A stretch of 64,000 nucleotides of DNA from Halospina sp040196175 (lineage in GTDB: Bacteria; Pseudomonadota; Gammaproteobacteria; Pseudomonadales; Oleiphilaceae). The DNA is taken from NCBI RefSeq assembly GCF_040196175.1, contig NZ_JBEFNF010000002.1:219995-283994 (forward strand). Direction: 5' to 3'. This document shows, piece by piece, positions 33,501 through 41,620 of this stretch. The position numbers and the translations under genes are program-made. Position 1 is the stretch's first letter. Each line of letters begins with the position of its first letter. Under the pieces are notes generated by a model. It ran no database searches. It was not told where the DNA came from and was given only the letters and a program-made list of their open reading frames with translations.

Positions 33501-34472
33501 ATGGTCACGATGTTCAGTAGTGATTCTTTTCCGCTTCTCGGGGGTGAATCGCCAGCGCTGCAGTCTGTACTGCGATCGGCTTCACTGGTGGCGGCCACGG
33601 ATGCCACCGCTCTGATAACCGGGGAGAGCGGTACCGGCAAGGAGTTGCTCGCGGGTGGCGTGCATCAGGTCAGTCGCCGGTATGCCGGCCCCTGGGTGCC
33701 GGTCAACTGTGCGGCGCTGCCGTCCGAGTTGGTGGAAGCTGAGCTTTTCGGTTACTGGAAAGGCGCGTTCACAGGCGCGGACAGGGATACGCCGGGCTTC
33801 GTCCACCAAGCCCAGAATGGCACCCTGTTTCTCGACGAGATCGCCGAGCTGACCCTTTCTGGGCAGGGGAAACTGTTGCGGTTCCTAGAGGCGGGCGAAT
33901 GTCAGCGCCTGGGGTCTGGCAGAGCCGAGAAGCTTGATGTGCGGATCATTGCGGCGACTCATCAGGATCTGTCAGCACTGGCAGCGCAGGGGCGATTCCG
34001 ATCCGATCTGTTCTACCGCCTCAACGTGATACCTTTGGGTCTGCCTGCTCTCAGGGAGCGGACCGGCGACATTCAGTTGCTGCTTGAGCATTTTCGTGAG
34101 GCGCTTGCGGTCAGGCATGGCGTCACCGCCCCGGTCTTTGCACCCAGCGTACTCAAACGTTTCAGTCGGTATTCCTGGCCGGGCAATGTGCGTGAGCTGA
34201 AAAACCTGGTCGAACGGTGCGTGGTTCTGATGGCGGGCCAGACCATCGAGGCTCATGATATCCCTGATGGGTGGCTGGCTGACGCCAGTGCCACAGAGGA
34301 TCAGTTGGGAATGGAGCTGCCGGCTGAGGGTGTCAGGCTTGAGAGTGTGGAGGTTAGTCTGATCCAGCAGGCGCTTGCCCGTACCGGCGGCAATCGCAGC
34401 CGGACGGCGGAACTGCTCGGAGTTACCCGGGATACGCTTGTGTATCGGCTTCGCAAGTATGGCTTTCGATGA
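33501..34472 (+). CDS. Sigma-54-dependent activator lacking a sensory domain
   Basis: This 323-residue bacterial enhancer-binding protein consists of an AAA+ ATPase plus DNA-binding domain only. Walker A is GESGTGKE (41-48), the sigma-54 contact loop GAFTGA is intact (88-93, preceded by GYWK instead of GHEK), Walker B is GTLFLDEI (107-114), and the arginine region SDLFYRLNVIPL is present. A Fis-type helix-turn-helix ends the protein (GNRSRTAELLGVTRDTLVYRLR). Only about ten residues precede the ATPase, so no receiver, GAF or PAS input exists, as in PspF. AGGA before ATG 33510 may favour that start. The regulated promoters are unknown. Confidence 0.9.
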   Translation: MVTMFSSDSFPLLGGESPALQSVLRSASLVAATDATALITGESGTGKELLAGGVHQVSRRYAGPWVPVNCAALPSELVEAELFGYWKGAFTGADRDTPGFVHQAQNGTLFLDEIAELTLSGQGKLLRFLEAGECQRLGSGRAEKLDVRIIAATHQDLSALAAQGRFRSDLFYRLNVIPLGLPALRERTGDIQLLLEHFREALAVRHGVTAPVFAPSVLKRFSRYSWPGNVRELKNLVERCVVLMAGQTIEAHDIPDGWLADASATEDQLGMELPAEGVRLESVEVSLIQQALARTGGNRSRTAELLGVTRDTLVYRLRKYGFR

Positions 34473-34577
34473 AACAGATCGTCTAGTTGAGTCAGGTCAA
34501 TGTATTTGCGCTGTGCGCCCGTTAAGATGTAGAAAAAGGTGGAATATGAATTCCATAGAAGACAGTAAGGAGCAAAC

Positions 34578-34901
34578 ATGAAGGCAACCATCAAACCGAT
34601 CGCAGTAGTCGGTACCGTCCTCGTGATGAGTTTGGCCAGCACGGGAATGGCTCAGGAGCGTTCCGGAGAAAAGATCTACAACAGTAATTGCAGTGCCTGT
34701 CATATGACCGGAGCTGCTGGTGCTCCCAAGATGGATGCAAGTGACGACTGGCAGAGCCGTCTCGATGCACGGGGCCGGGAAGGTCTCTATAAGAACTCCA
34801 TCAACGGCTACAAGGCCATGCCGCCGATGGGCACCTGCAGTGACTGTTCCGACGCGGAAATGAAGGCGACAGTCGATTACATGCTCGACAAAGCACTTTA
34901 G
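34578..34901 (+). CDS. Cytochrome c5-family monohaem cytochrome
   Basis: This 107-residue periplasmic electron carrier has a Sec signal peptide (about 1-25, ending in STGMA), one haem site CSACH (Cys38, Cys41, His42) and the likely axial Met81 in YKAMPPMG. A CSDC pair (Cys87, Cys90) follows, as in cytochromes c5 where it forms a disulfide. The size is standard. A ribosome site (AAGGAG) lies just before the ATG. Close to the nos and copper genes it could donate electrons to NosZ or an oxidase, but that is inference from position. Confidence 0.9.
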   Translation: MKATIKPIAVVGTVLVMSLASTGMAQERSGEKIYNSNCSACHMTGAAGAPKMDASDDWQSRLDARGREGLYKNSINGYKAMPPMGTCSDCSDAEMKATVDYMLDKAL

Positions 34902-34914
34902 TGATCGGCAAAAA

Positions 34915-34938
34915 GGCATCACGCGTGGACGTGGTGCC
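34915..34938 (+). terminator. Candidate terminator after the cytochrome gene
   Basis: GGCATCAC (34915-34922) pairs with GTGGTGCC (34931-34938) with one wobble and an 8-base loop. CGGATCCTTCTT follows, which is a poor T-tract. Confidence 0.45.
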
Positions 34939-34985
34939 CGGATCCTTCTTACACTGTGAGGCTGCCGATGAGAGAGAGCCTCACA

Positions 34986-36503
34986 ATGATTGATCGATAC
35001 ATCCGCAAGATCCTTGATGCGCGCGTCTATGATGTGGCGATCAAATCGCCCGTGAGCCATGCGCGCAACCTCACCCGCCGCTTCGGTAACAATATCGTCT
35101 TCAAGCGTGAGGATCTGCAGCCGGTCTTCTCCTTCAAGCTTCGTGGTGCCTATAACAAGATCAGTCAGCTGTCGGACGCCCAGAAAGCGTGCGGTGTCAT
35201 TGCGGCCTCTGCGGGTAATCATGCCCAGGGCGTGGCGCTTGCCGCGACTCAGCTGGGTATCCATGCGACCATCGTCATGCCGCGGACCACGCCGGAGATC
35301 AAGGTCAACTCCGTGCGCAACCAGGGCGCTGAGGTGGTTCTGATTGGCGATGCCTTCGACGACGCCGCCGCCTACGCGCAGGAGCAGATCGAAAAGCACG
35401 GCTACACCTACATCCCTCCCTACGACGACCCGGATACCATTGCCGGCCAGGGGACCGTGGCCATGGAGCTGCTATGGCAGTTCACAAAGCCCATACACGC
35501 CGTGTTCATCCCGGTCGGCGGCGGTGGTCTTATGGCGGGCATGGCAGCCTACATCAAGTATCTGCGCCCAGAGACGCGGGTCATCGGGGTGGAGCCCGAG
35601 GACTCTGCCTGTCTTTCCGAAGCCCTGAAGGCAGGGCAGCGTGTGGCATTGCCTCAGGTCGGGGTCTTTGCCGATGGTGTGGCGGTGAAACAAATCGGAA
35701 GTTATACCTGGGAGGTCTGCAAGAATCACGTGGACGAGGTTGTGACCGTGACCACGGATGAGATCTGCGCCGCGATCAAGGACGTTTTCGAGGACACACG
35801 CTCGATACAGGAACCGGCAGGCGCTCTCTCAGTAGCGGGCGTCAAGAAATACGTCCAGCGCCAGGGCCTGGAGGATGAGAATCTGGTCGGGATCCTGAGC
35901 GGTGCCAATATGAACTTCGATCGCCTGCGCTACATCTCGGAGCGCACCGAGGTAGGGGAGCAGCGCGAGGCCATCCTTGCGGTCACGATTCCGGAAAGGC
36001 CTGGCAGCTTCCGCCAGTTCATCCAGGCCCTGCGTAAGCGCAACATCACCGAGTTCAATTACCGTTATTCGTCGGCCGACGAAGCGCATATCTTTGTCGG
36101 CGTACAGATCCAGGCGGGCGGTCTCGGTCGGAATGAGGTGGTGAGCGAGCTCACGGATCTGGGATATCCGGTTCTTGATCTGACCGACAATGACCTGGCT
36201 AAGCAGCACATCCGGCACATGGTTGGCGGGCACGCGCCCTCGGTAACCAATGAAAAGGTTTTCCAGTTCACTTTTCCTGAACGCCCGGGGGCGCTGATCA
36301 GCTTCCTGATGTCACTGGGCAGCCGTTGGAACATCTCCATGTTCCACTACCGGAACCATGGTGCTGCCTACAGCCGGATTCTGATGGGTGCCCAGGTCGA
36401 GGATGATGAGCTGGATGACTTCCGCGTCATGTTGGATGAAATCGGCTTCGAGTATGAAGAAATCGGTAATGATCCGGCCTATCGCCTTTTTCTTGGTCAG
36501 TAG
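34986..36503 (+). CDS. ilvA: Threonine ammonia-lyase, biosynthetic
   Basis: This 505-residue PLP enzyme deaminates threonine to 2-oxobutyrate, the committed step of isoleucine synthesis. The PLP lysine is Lys51 in FSFKLRGAYN, and the glycine-rich phosphate loop reads PVGGGGLMAGMA (about 168-179). Two ACT-like regulatory domains follow the catalytic domain (from about 320; FPERPGALISFLMSLGSRWNIS in the second), which confer feedback control by isoleucine and valine. ATG 34986 is preferred for its GAGAG site and family N-terminus; in-frame ATG 34968 is possible. It appears monocistronic, with no leader peptide seen. Confidence 0.95.
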   Translation: MIDRYIRKILDARVYDVAIKSPVSHARNLTRRFGNNIVFKREDLQPVFSFKLRGAYNKISQLSDAQKACGVIAASAGNHAQGVALAATQLGIHATIVMPRTTPEIKVNSVRNQGAEVVLIGDAFDDAAAYAQEQIEKHGYTYIPPYDDPDTIAGQGTVAMELLWQFTKPIHAVFIPVGGGGLMAGMAAYIKYLRPETRVIGVEPEDSACLSEALKAGQRVALPQVGVFADGVAVKQIGSYTWEVCKNHVDEVVTVTTDEICAAIKDVFEDTRSIQEPAGALSVAGVKKYVQRQGLEDENLVGILSGANMNFDRLRYISERTEVGEQREAILAVTIPERPGSFRQFIQALRKRNITEFNYRYSSADEAHIFVGVQIQAGGLGRNEVVSELTDLGYPVLDLTDNDLAKQHIRHMVGGHAPSVTNEKVFQFTFPERPGALISFLMSLGSRWNISMFHYRNHGAAYSRILMGAQVEDDELDDFRVMLDEIGFEYEEIGNDPAYRLFLGQ

Positions 36504-36549
36504 GTTGCAAAATATTACAAAGTTCTCATGAGCCGCCAATCGTCCTGAA

Positions 36550-36577
36550 TTGTAAAAAGGTATTTTACTGCTAAACT
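36550..36577 (+). promoter_or_regulatory. Candidate promoter of the small membrane-protein gene
   Basis: TTGTAA (36550-36555) and TAAACT (36572-36577) are 16 bases apart in an AT-rich island after ilvA. A start near 36584 would leave a leader of about 90 bases before ATG 36677. Confidence 0.45.
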
Positions 36578-36676
36578 CCTACTACTGTTCGAGGAATCAG
36601 GCCTAGACCGCTGGTTTTTCGCCATTATTACCGATCGAATAAGAAAAACAGAACAGCTGGCAGGAGACGACCTACA

Positions 36677-36844
36677 ATGAAGCGCCAACCTGACGTTATA
36701 CGCGTACTGGTTATGGTGTTTGCTATTGGGCTTTTGATCAGTGGGCTGACTTCCCTGGCCACCTCAGAGGAGCCCGGGATGACGTCCAGGGCCGCGCAGG
36801 AAGCAGCCCTGACCCAGAGCACCAGTAGCCGCGCCATCAACTGA
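36677..36844 (+). CDS. 55-residue single-span membrane peptide, function unknown
   Basis: This short frame starts MKRQPDVIRVLVMVFAIGLLIS, with one hydrophobic segment (about 8-27) after a basic N-terminus, and ends in a polar Ser/Thr/Ala-rich tail (TSRAAQEAALTQSTSSRAIN). AGGAG lies ten bases before the ATG and a plausible promoter lies further upstream. The tail resembles a periplasmic or cytosolic low-complexity segment and has no recognisable domain. The strong signal-like N-terminus and ribosome site support expression. It lies between ilvA and the convergent fau gene. I do not recognise a family. Confidence 0.6.
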   Translation: MKRQPDVIRVLVMVFAIGLLISGLTSLATSEEPGMTSRAAQEAALTQSTSSRAIN

Positions 36845-36857
36845 GTTCAGATCCGTT

Positions 36858-37457
36858 TCAGCGTACCGGGTAGTACCCCTGATCCGTCACAATTGCGTTC
36901 ATGGGAACGTCCCAGCTGGCGGTGGGCATGGCCGCCACCCGTTGGCTGTCGTGCGCCAGGCCAATGAGCCGGGGGCTGTGCTGCCCAGGCTGCCCCAAGA
37001 ATGCAAAGGTTCGGTCGTAGAAACCACCGCCCATCCCCAGTCGGTCGCCTTCCGCCGTAAACCCCACCAGCGGCATCAGCACCACGTCCAGCGCCCAGGC
37101 CGGTCGTGACGCAGCCCGGCGCAGGCTGGGTTCGGGGATGCCAAAGCGATTGCGGACCATGGGCGTATCCCTGTCCAGACGCATGAACCAAAGGCGGTTG
37201 CCAAGTACGGGGTGGAGAACGGGCAGGTAACAGCCCTTGTTCATGCGTTGCACCGCTGACTGCAGGGGGCGGGGGTCGATCTCGCCGTCATTCGGCCAGT
37301 AAAGGGCGATACTGCGTGCGTCACGCAGTTCCCGACTGGCGAGCAGGTTGCGGCACAGTCTGCGTGAGGCGCGTCGCTGCTGCTGGGGGCTGAGCGCCCG
37401 TCGTCGTGAGCGCAGCTCCCTGCGCAATTGTTGTCGAGTCGGTTGATGGCTCGTCAT
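36858..37457 (-). CDS. fau: 5-formyltetrahydrofolate cyclo-ligase
   Basis: This 199-residue enzyme converts 5-formyl-THF to 5,10-methenyl-THF with ATP. It contains the basic N-terminal helix LRRELRSRRRALSPQQQRRAS, the ALYWPNDGEIDPRPL segment and the nucleotide and substrate site VLMPLVGFTAEGDRLGMGGGFYDRTFAF (about 127-154, glycine-rich). The start is ATG 37457; the open frame upstream runs through 6S RNA and is not coding. The zapA-6S RNA-fau order is the classical gammaproteobacterial one, in which fau (ygfA) is cotranscribed with 6S RNA. Confidence 0.94.
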   Translation of the reverse strand: MTSHQPTRQQLRRELRSRRRALSPQQQRRASRRLCRNLLASRELRDARSIALYWPNDGEIDPRPLQSAVQRMNKGCYLPVLHPVLGNRLWFMRLDRDTPMVRNRFGIPEPSLRRAASRPAWALDVVLMPLVGFTAEGDRLGMGGGFYDRTFAFLGQPGQHSPRLIGLAHDSQRVAAMPTASWDVPMNAIVTDQGYYPVR

Positions 37458-37480
37458 GGGGATCTGGTAAGGCAGGTTAG

Positions 37481-37668
37481 AAAACCCTCCGGGCTGCCGG
37501 ACCGGATTGTGCCCTTGAACCCAGTAGTTCAAGGCGGGAGCCCCTTGATGGTGAATCAGGCTTTCCTCTGCGCGGAGGACTTGCACACATCACCAGGGAG
37601 CGGCTCCCTTTGGTCATGCGCATCGGCTCGAGGACAACATCCAGTGAAGTCGCACAACCCAGAAGGTT
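37481..37668 (-). ncRNA. ssrS: 6S RNA
   Basis: The roughly 188-base transcript on the minus strand sits between zapA and fau, the conserved 6S locus. Its ends pair: ACCUUCUGGGUU at the 5' end with AGCCCGGAGGGU at the 3' end through Watson-Crick and G-U pairs. The 3' half has the strong CCUUGAAC...GUUCAAGGG hairpin (37512-37534), as in E. coli 6S. The middle forms a large bulge flanked by GC-rich stems, mimicking an open promoter so that it sequesters sigma-70 RNA polymerase in stationary phase. The 5' end is set about seven bases after a TATAAT box; both ends are estimates. Confidence 0.88.
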
Positions 37669-37674
37669 AATCAG

Positions 37675-37705
37675 ATTATAGGCCGACCGACGGGGGGGAA
37701 TGCAA
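37675..37705 (-). promoter_or_regulatory. Promoter of 6S RNA
   Basis: A perfect TATAAT (37680-37675) preceded by TTGCAT (37705-37700) at a 19-base spacing lies immediately upstream of the predicted RNA 5' end. Confidence 0.65.
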
Positions 37706-37740
37706 TGGCGGCGTTGAGCAATTCAGGCATCTGTACCCGT

Positions 37741-38037
37741 TCAAGACTGTTCCAGTGCCTCGCGCACGCGCTCATCGATGTCCCGCAGGGTGCGTTCCGC
37801 TGATTCGGGCATGCTGCTACCGCTCTGCAGCAGCTCGTGGGTGATGTTGAGCGCGGCCATGACCGCTATTCGCTCAGTGCCGAAGACACGGCCGCTTGCC
37901 CGGATCTCGCGCATTTTTTCATCCAGGTATCTGGCGGAACGTTCCAGATCACTTCGGGCCTCGCCCGGACTGGCTACAAGGTATTCCTTGTCCAGGATGT
38001 TGACCGCGACTGTTTCCTTATCCGTATGCTCTGCCAT
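37741..38037 (-). CDS. zapA: Cell division protein ZapA
   Basis: This 98-residue protein bundles FtsZ protofilaments at the division ring. It has the N-terminal globular part with VNILDKEYLVASPGEARSDLERSARYLDEKMREIR (about 12-46) and the conserved TERIAVMAALNITHELL helix (about 54-70), then a short coiled-coil tail. Its start shares one base with the stop of the upstream zapB-like gene, so the two are translationally coupled. 6S RNA follows downstream. Confidence 0.94.
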   Translation of the reverse strand: MAEHTDKETVAVNILDKEYLVASPGEARSDLERSARYLDEKMREIRASGRVFGTERIAVMAALNITHELLQSGSSMPESAERTLRDIDERVREALEQS

Positions 38038-38243
38038 CAGTGATGCTCCAGTGAACGCAGCCGTGAAATCATCGCCTCGATCCGGTGGCGTGCCATATCG
38101 TTCTTCTGCATGAGCTGAACCCGTTCCTGCTGCCAGTCCTCCTGGGCCTGGCGCAGCCGCGCGTTCTCGGCTTCGAGCTGGCGATTGCGCTCGATCAGCC
38201 GTTCAATGCGCGCGGCCAGTGCCTCGAGTTCCGCTTGGTCCAT
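38037..38243 (-). CDS. ZapB-like small coiled-coil protein (TIGR02449 type)
   Basis: This 68-residue protein is almost entirely a heptad-repeat coiled coil (LEALAARIERLIERNRQLEA onward), ending in MISRLRSLEHH. Genes of this type regularly precede zapA in gammaproteobacteria and are named as a TIGR02449 family. A division-ring role like that of ZapB is inferred from size, coiled coil and coupling. The start is ATG 38243, with GGAGAGG six bases upstream and a near-consensus promoter just before that. A longer in-frame extension upstream passes through this promoter and is rejected. Confidence 0.85.
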   Translation of the reverse strand: MDQAELEALAARIERLIERNRQLEAENARLRQAQEDWQQERVQLMQKNDMARHRIEAMISRLRSLEHH

Positions 38244-38277
38244 GGTCGCCTCTCCGGGGAATCGCCTCTGGAAAATC

Positions 38278-38306
38278 ACTATAGTGGGCTCCCGGAGAGC
38301 GGTCAA
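38278..38306 (-). promoter_or_regulatory. Near-consensus sigma-70 promoter of the zapB-like/zapA operon
   Basis: On the minus strand TTGACC (38306-38301) and TATAGT (38283-38278) are exactly 17 bases apart. Transcription should begin near 38271, about 28 bases before the ATG. Confidence 0.75.
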
Positions 38307-38402
38307 TTTGCGGTACGACAGCCTCTCACAACATGATAGTCTGAAGGCCTGCATAATCTGCTGTCCAAAACCCGAAATCCAACACCCGGAGCTGATCACC
38401 GC

Positions 38403-39017
38403 ATGAGCGGAATCGACGACAACGATACCCAGCGCCTCCAGGAAGTGGTCTACGACTTTGACCTGTGGACCGATCTCCATAGTCGCCATAGTGCCATTAA
38501 CCATCCCAGTGAACTGCACGGCCTTCTCGCGGGCGAGCTGGCCGCCGGCGAGCGCCTTTCCAGTGAGCGCTGGGAGAATCTGGCATTGGAGCATCTGGGC
38601 TGTGACAACCTGCAGGAAGAACAGGGAGACGAACAGGCGTCTCCGCGTGCGCTTCTGCATGCTTTCTATGCAGCGACTCTGGCCGCACTGCAGTCTGAAG
38701 CCATGGATTTCCAACTGCTGCTGCCGCCTGAACAGGCACCGCTGAACCAGCGCCTTGAAGCCGTTTCCAACTGGGTCCGTGGTTTCCTGGAAGGGATGGC
38801 CCGGGCGGCTGGCGATGGCCTGAGTCGCGCGCCGGACGACATTCGTGAGCTGGTCCGTGATTTTGTGGCCATTAGTCAGGTAGATAGCGACGCTGATGAC
38901 GGCGAGGATGATGGCGACCGCGACATTGAGGAGATCTCGGAGTACATCCGGGTCGGGGTTCTCAATGTATTCGCGGAATTCAATCATCCCAAGCCGGACC
39001 AAGAGACTCTGCATTGA
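38403..39017 (+). CDS. UPF0149 family protein (YgfB-like)
   Basis: This 204-residue all-helical cytosolic protein belongs to the YgfB/UPF0149 family, with HSAINHPSELHGLLAGELAAG (about 29-49) containing the conserved SELHG motif, and WVRGFLEGM (about 125-133). The C-terminal portion is very acidic (DADDGEDDGDRDIEEISEYIR). In Pseudomonas a YgfB protein modulates AmpR/AlpA-controlled genes; no enzymatic role is known. It is the first gene of the ygfB-pepP-ubiH-ubiI operon and diverges from the zapA operon across 159 bases. Confidence 0.88.
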   Translation: MSGIDDNDTQRLQEVVYDFDLWTDLHSRHSAINHPSELHGLLAGELAAGERLSSERWENLALEHLGCDNLQEEQGDEQASPRALLHAFYAATLAALQSEAMDFQLLLPPEQAPLNQRLEAVSNWVRGFLEGMARAAGDGLSRAPDDIRELVRDFVAISQVDSDADDGEDDGDRDIEEISEYIRVGVLNVFAEFNHPKPDQETLH

Positions 39018-39024
39018 ACCGGGA

Positions 39025-40374
39025 ATGCCGATGACTGCTGCAAACAACCAGATCCAGACCGCGATTGACCGGGACGAGCATGGCAGCCGTCGCCGTCGCC
39101 TGATGGAACAGATGGCGCCGGAGAGTATCGCCATCGTTTCCGCGGCTCCTGAGCGTACCCGAAGTCGGGATACAGAATACCCCTACCGCCAGGATAGCGA
39201 TTTTCTCTATCTCACCGGCTTCCAGGAGCCGCACGCGGTGCTGGTACTGATCCCCGGCCGGGAGCATGGTGAGTCGGTGCTGTTCTGTCGTGAGCGGGAT
39301 CCGGATCGCGAACTGTGGGATGGTTTCATGACCGGCCCTGATGGTGCCGTGGCCGATTACGGTGTGGATGATGCCTTTCCCGTCAGCGATATCGACGACA
39401 TTCTTCCGGGCCTGATTGAGGGACGCTCCCGGGTCTATTACTCGATCGGCCGGGATTCGACGTTCGACAGCCGGGTCATGGAATGGGTCAACAGCATCCG
39501 CGCCCGCGTGCGCAGTGGCGCTAAGCCCCCGGGTGAGTTTGTGGCGCTGGAGCACACCCTGCATGATATGCGCCTTTACAAGAGCGCGGCGGAGCTGCGG
39601 GTCATGGAGCGTGCCGGCCGTATCAGTGCTGAGGCTCACTGCCAGGCCATGCGCCGCGCCCGCCCCGGGCTGCGTGAATACCAGCTGGAGGCGGAGCTGC
39701 TGTACCGCTTTCTGGATGAAGGCGCCAGCGCTCCTGCTTACCCCACTATTGTTGCAAGCGGGTCCAACGGCTGTGTGCTGCATTACACCGAGAATCAGGG
39801 CAGGCTGGCGGACGGCGATCTGGTTCTGATCGACGCCGGCTGTGAGTATAACGGTTACGCGGCGGATATCACCCGGACTTTCCCGGCTAATGGCCGTTTC
39901 TCCGGCGAACAGAAAGCGGTTTATGAGATTGTGCTGGCAGCCCAGAAAGCGGCCATTGAGAAGGTTAAGCCGGAAAACAACTGGAATCAGCCGCATGAGG
40001 CGGCGGTGGAGGTCCTGAGCCAGGGGCTTCTGGATCTGGGCATCCTGTCGGGCAGTCTGGAGGAGGTGCTTGAGCAGGGTCATTATCGGGACTTCTTTAT
40101 GCACCGCACCGGTCACTGGCTGGGCATGGATGTGCACGATGTGGGTGATTACCGTATTGATGGTGCCTGGCGGGTGCTTGAACCGGGCATGGTAATGACC
40201 ATTGAGCCCGGGCTTTATATTGCCCCGGGTAGTGCGAATGTGGACCAGCGCTGGCATGGCATTGCTGTGCGCATTGAGGACGACGTGGCGGTTACCCGCT
40301 CCGGCTATCGCAATCTCACGCCGGATGTGCCCAAAGAGATTGCTGATATTGAGGCGTTGATGGCGGATGAGTGA
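39025..40374 (+). CDS. pepP: Xaa-Pro aminopeptidase
   Basis: This 449-residue dimanganese peptidase removes N-terminal residues preceding proline. The N-terminal domain includes YRQDSDFLYLTGFQEPHAVL. The C-terminal pita-bread domain carries the metal ligands: DAGCEYNGYAADITRTFP (two aspartates), HRTGHWLGMDVHDVG (histidine), EPGLYI and RIEDDVAVT (glutamates). The start is ATG 39025 or 39031; a longer open frame upstream lies within ygfB in another phase. It begins seven bases after ygfB and overlaps ubiH by eight bases. Confidence 0.94.
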   Translation: MPMTAANNQIQTAIDRDEHGSRRRRLMEQMAPESIAIVSAAPERTRSRDTEYPYRQDSDFLYLTGFQEPHAVLVLIPGREHGESVLFCRERDPDRELWDGFMTGPDGAVADYGVDDAFPVSDIDDILPGLIEGRSRVYYSIGRDSTFDSRVMEWVNSIRARVRSGAKPPGEFVALEHTLHDMRLYKSAAELRVMERAGRISAEAHCQAMRRARPGLREYQLEAELLYRFLDEGASAPAYPTIVASGSNGCVLHYTENQGRLADGDLVLIDAGCEYNGYAADITRTFPANGRFSGEQKAVYEIVLAAQKAAIEKVKPENNWNQPHEAAVEVLSQGLLDLGILSGSLEEVLEQGHYRDFFMHRTGHWLGMDVHDVGDYRIDGAWRVLEPGMVMTIEPGLYIAPGSANVDQRWHGIAVRIEDDVAVTRSGYRNLTPDVPKEIADIEALMADE

Positions 40375-41620
40375 ACCCGCTTCCACCACCCGGCACTGTG
40401 ATGTGCTCATCGTTGGCGGTGGCATGGCCGGCGCTTCGCTGGCGCTCGGGCTTGCCCGGCATGCGCCGTCACTTGATGTGGCCGTCGTGGAATCTTCGCC
40501 CCTGGATCCGTCAGTGGATCCTGAGGCGCAGTTCCAGCCCAGTTACGATGCCCGCGCCACAGCGCTTGCCTACGGCTCCCGCCTGATCTATGAGGATCTC
40601 GGGGTATGGCCGGAACTGGCGCGGGCAGCCACTGCCATTGAACATATCCACGTTTCCAGCCGTGGTCGCCCGGGTACCACCCGTATGCACGCGTCAGAGC
40701 ATGGGACCGCGGCGCTGGGGTATGTGGTGGACAATGGCTGGTTGGGCCTCAATCTGGTCTCCGCTCTTCAGAATACGGCAACACACTGGCTGTGCCCGGC
40801 ACGTGTTGTAACGGCTGAGACCGGTAGGAACAGCGCCCAGGTTCTGGTGGAACAGGACGACCGCCAACAGTGGTGGCAGGCGCGGTTGCTGGTGGTCGCT
40901 GACGGAGGTCGTTCCGGGCTGCGTGAGCAGCTGGGCTTCACCGCCAGCCGGCGGGATTATGGCCAGCATGCCCTGGTCGCCACCGTTACCACCAGTGCGC
41001 CCCATGGGCATCAGGCTTATGAACGTTTTGCCGAGGGCGCGGCCGTAGCCCTGCTGCCTCACCGGGGTGACCATGACTACGCTCTGGTCTGGACCATGGA
41101 CAGTGCTGAAATCGAACGTCGGATGGCGCTCGGGAACGATGCTTTTCTGGAGGAACTGCAGGCGCGGTTTGGCTGGCGTCAGGGCCGTTTCGAGCATGTG
41201 GGTCAGCGCCACAGCTACGCGCTGGCCCTGGAGCAGGTTGTCCACCCGGTGCGCCCCGGCGTGGTGCTGGTGGGCAACGCCGCCCATTCGCTGCATCCGG
41301 TGGCTGGCCAGGGATTCAACCTTGCCCTGCGGGGCTTGATGCGGCTGAGCAGTCGCTTGGGTAAGGCGGCTGGCGAGCCGTTATCCCTGGGCCAGCCCGA
41401 ACAGCTGGCCTCTTATGTAGAGACTCATCAGCAGGATGTAGACGCTATCGTCGGCTTCTCCGATGGCCTGGTGCGGGTGTTTTCTGAAAAGAGTGGTTTC
41501 CCGGGGCGGCTCCGGGACATCGGCCTCGCGGCGCTCGATGCCGCGCCCGGCGCGCGTAACTGGCTGGCACACCGCAACATGGGGCTGAATACACGACGGA
41601 GTTCTCTGGGCCATGACTGA
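40367..41620 (+). CDS. ubiH: Ubiquinone biosynthesis FAD monooxygenase UbiH
   Basis: This 417-residue flavoprotein hydroxylates 2-octaprenyl-6-methoxyphenol at C1 in aerobic ubiquinone synthesis. It has the FAD-binding DVLIVGGGMAGASLALGLARH (about 12-32), the YDARATALAYGSRLIYEDLGVW segment typical of UbiH, and the second FAD motif VLVGNAAHSLHPVAGQGFNLALRG (about 302-325). The canonical GD before AAH is GN here, a substitution seen in UbiH proteins. It overlaps pepP upstream and ubiI downstream by eight bases each, which indicates coupled translation. The distinction from UbiF rests on operon position. Confidence 0.92.
   Translation: MSEPASTTRHCDVLIVGGGMAGASLALGLARHAPSLDVAVVESSPLDPSVDPEAQFQPSYDARATALAYGSRLIYEDLGVWPELARAATAIEHIHVSSRGRPGTTRMHASEHGTAALGYVVDNGWLGLNLVSALQNTATHWLCPARVVTAETGRNSAQVLVEQDDRQQWWQARLLVVADGGRSGLREQLGFTASRRDYGQHALVATVTTSAPHGHQAYERFAEGAAVALLPHRGDHDYALVWTMDSAEIERRMALGNDAFLEELQARFGWRQGRFEHVGQRHSYALALEQVVHPVRPGVVLVGNAAHSLHPVAGQGFNLALRGLMRLSSRLGKAAGEPLSLGQPEQLASYVETHQQDVDAIVGFSDGLVRVFSEKSGFPGRLRDIGLAALDAAPGARNWLAHRNMGLNTRRSSLGHD

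Noticed and set aside
37458..37586. N-terminal extension of 5-formyltetrahydrofolate cyclo-ligase
   Set aside because: The in-frame extension lies inside the 6S RNA sequence and does not resemble the family; ATG 37457 begins the conserved protein.
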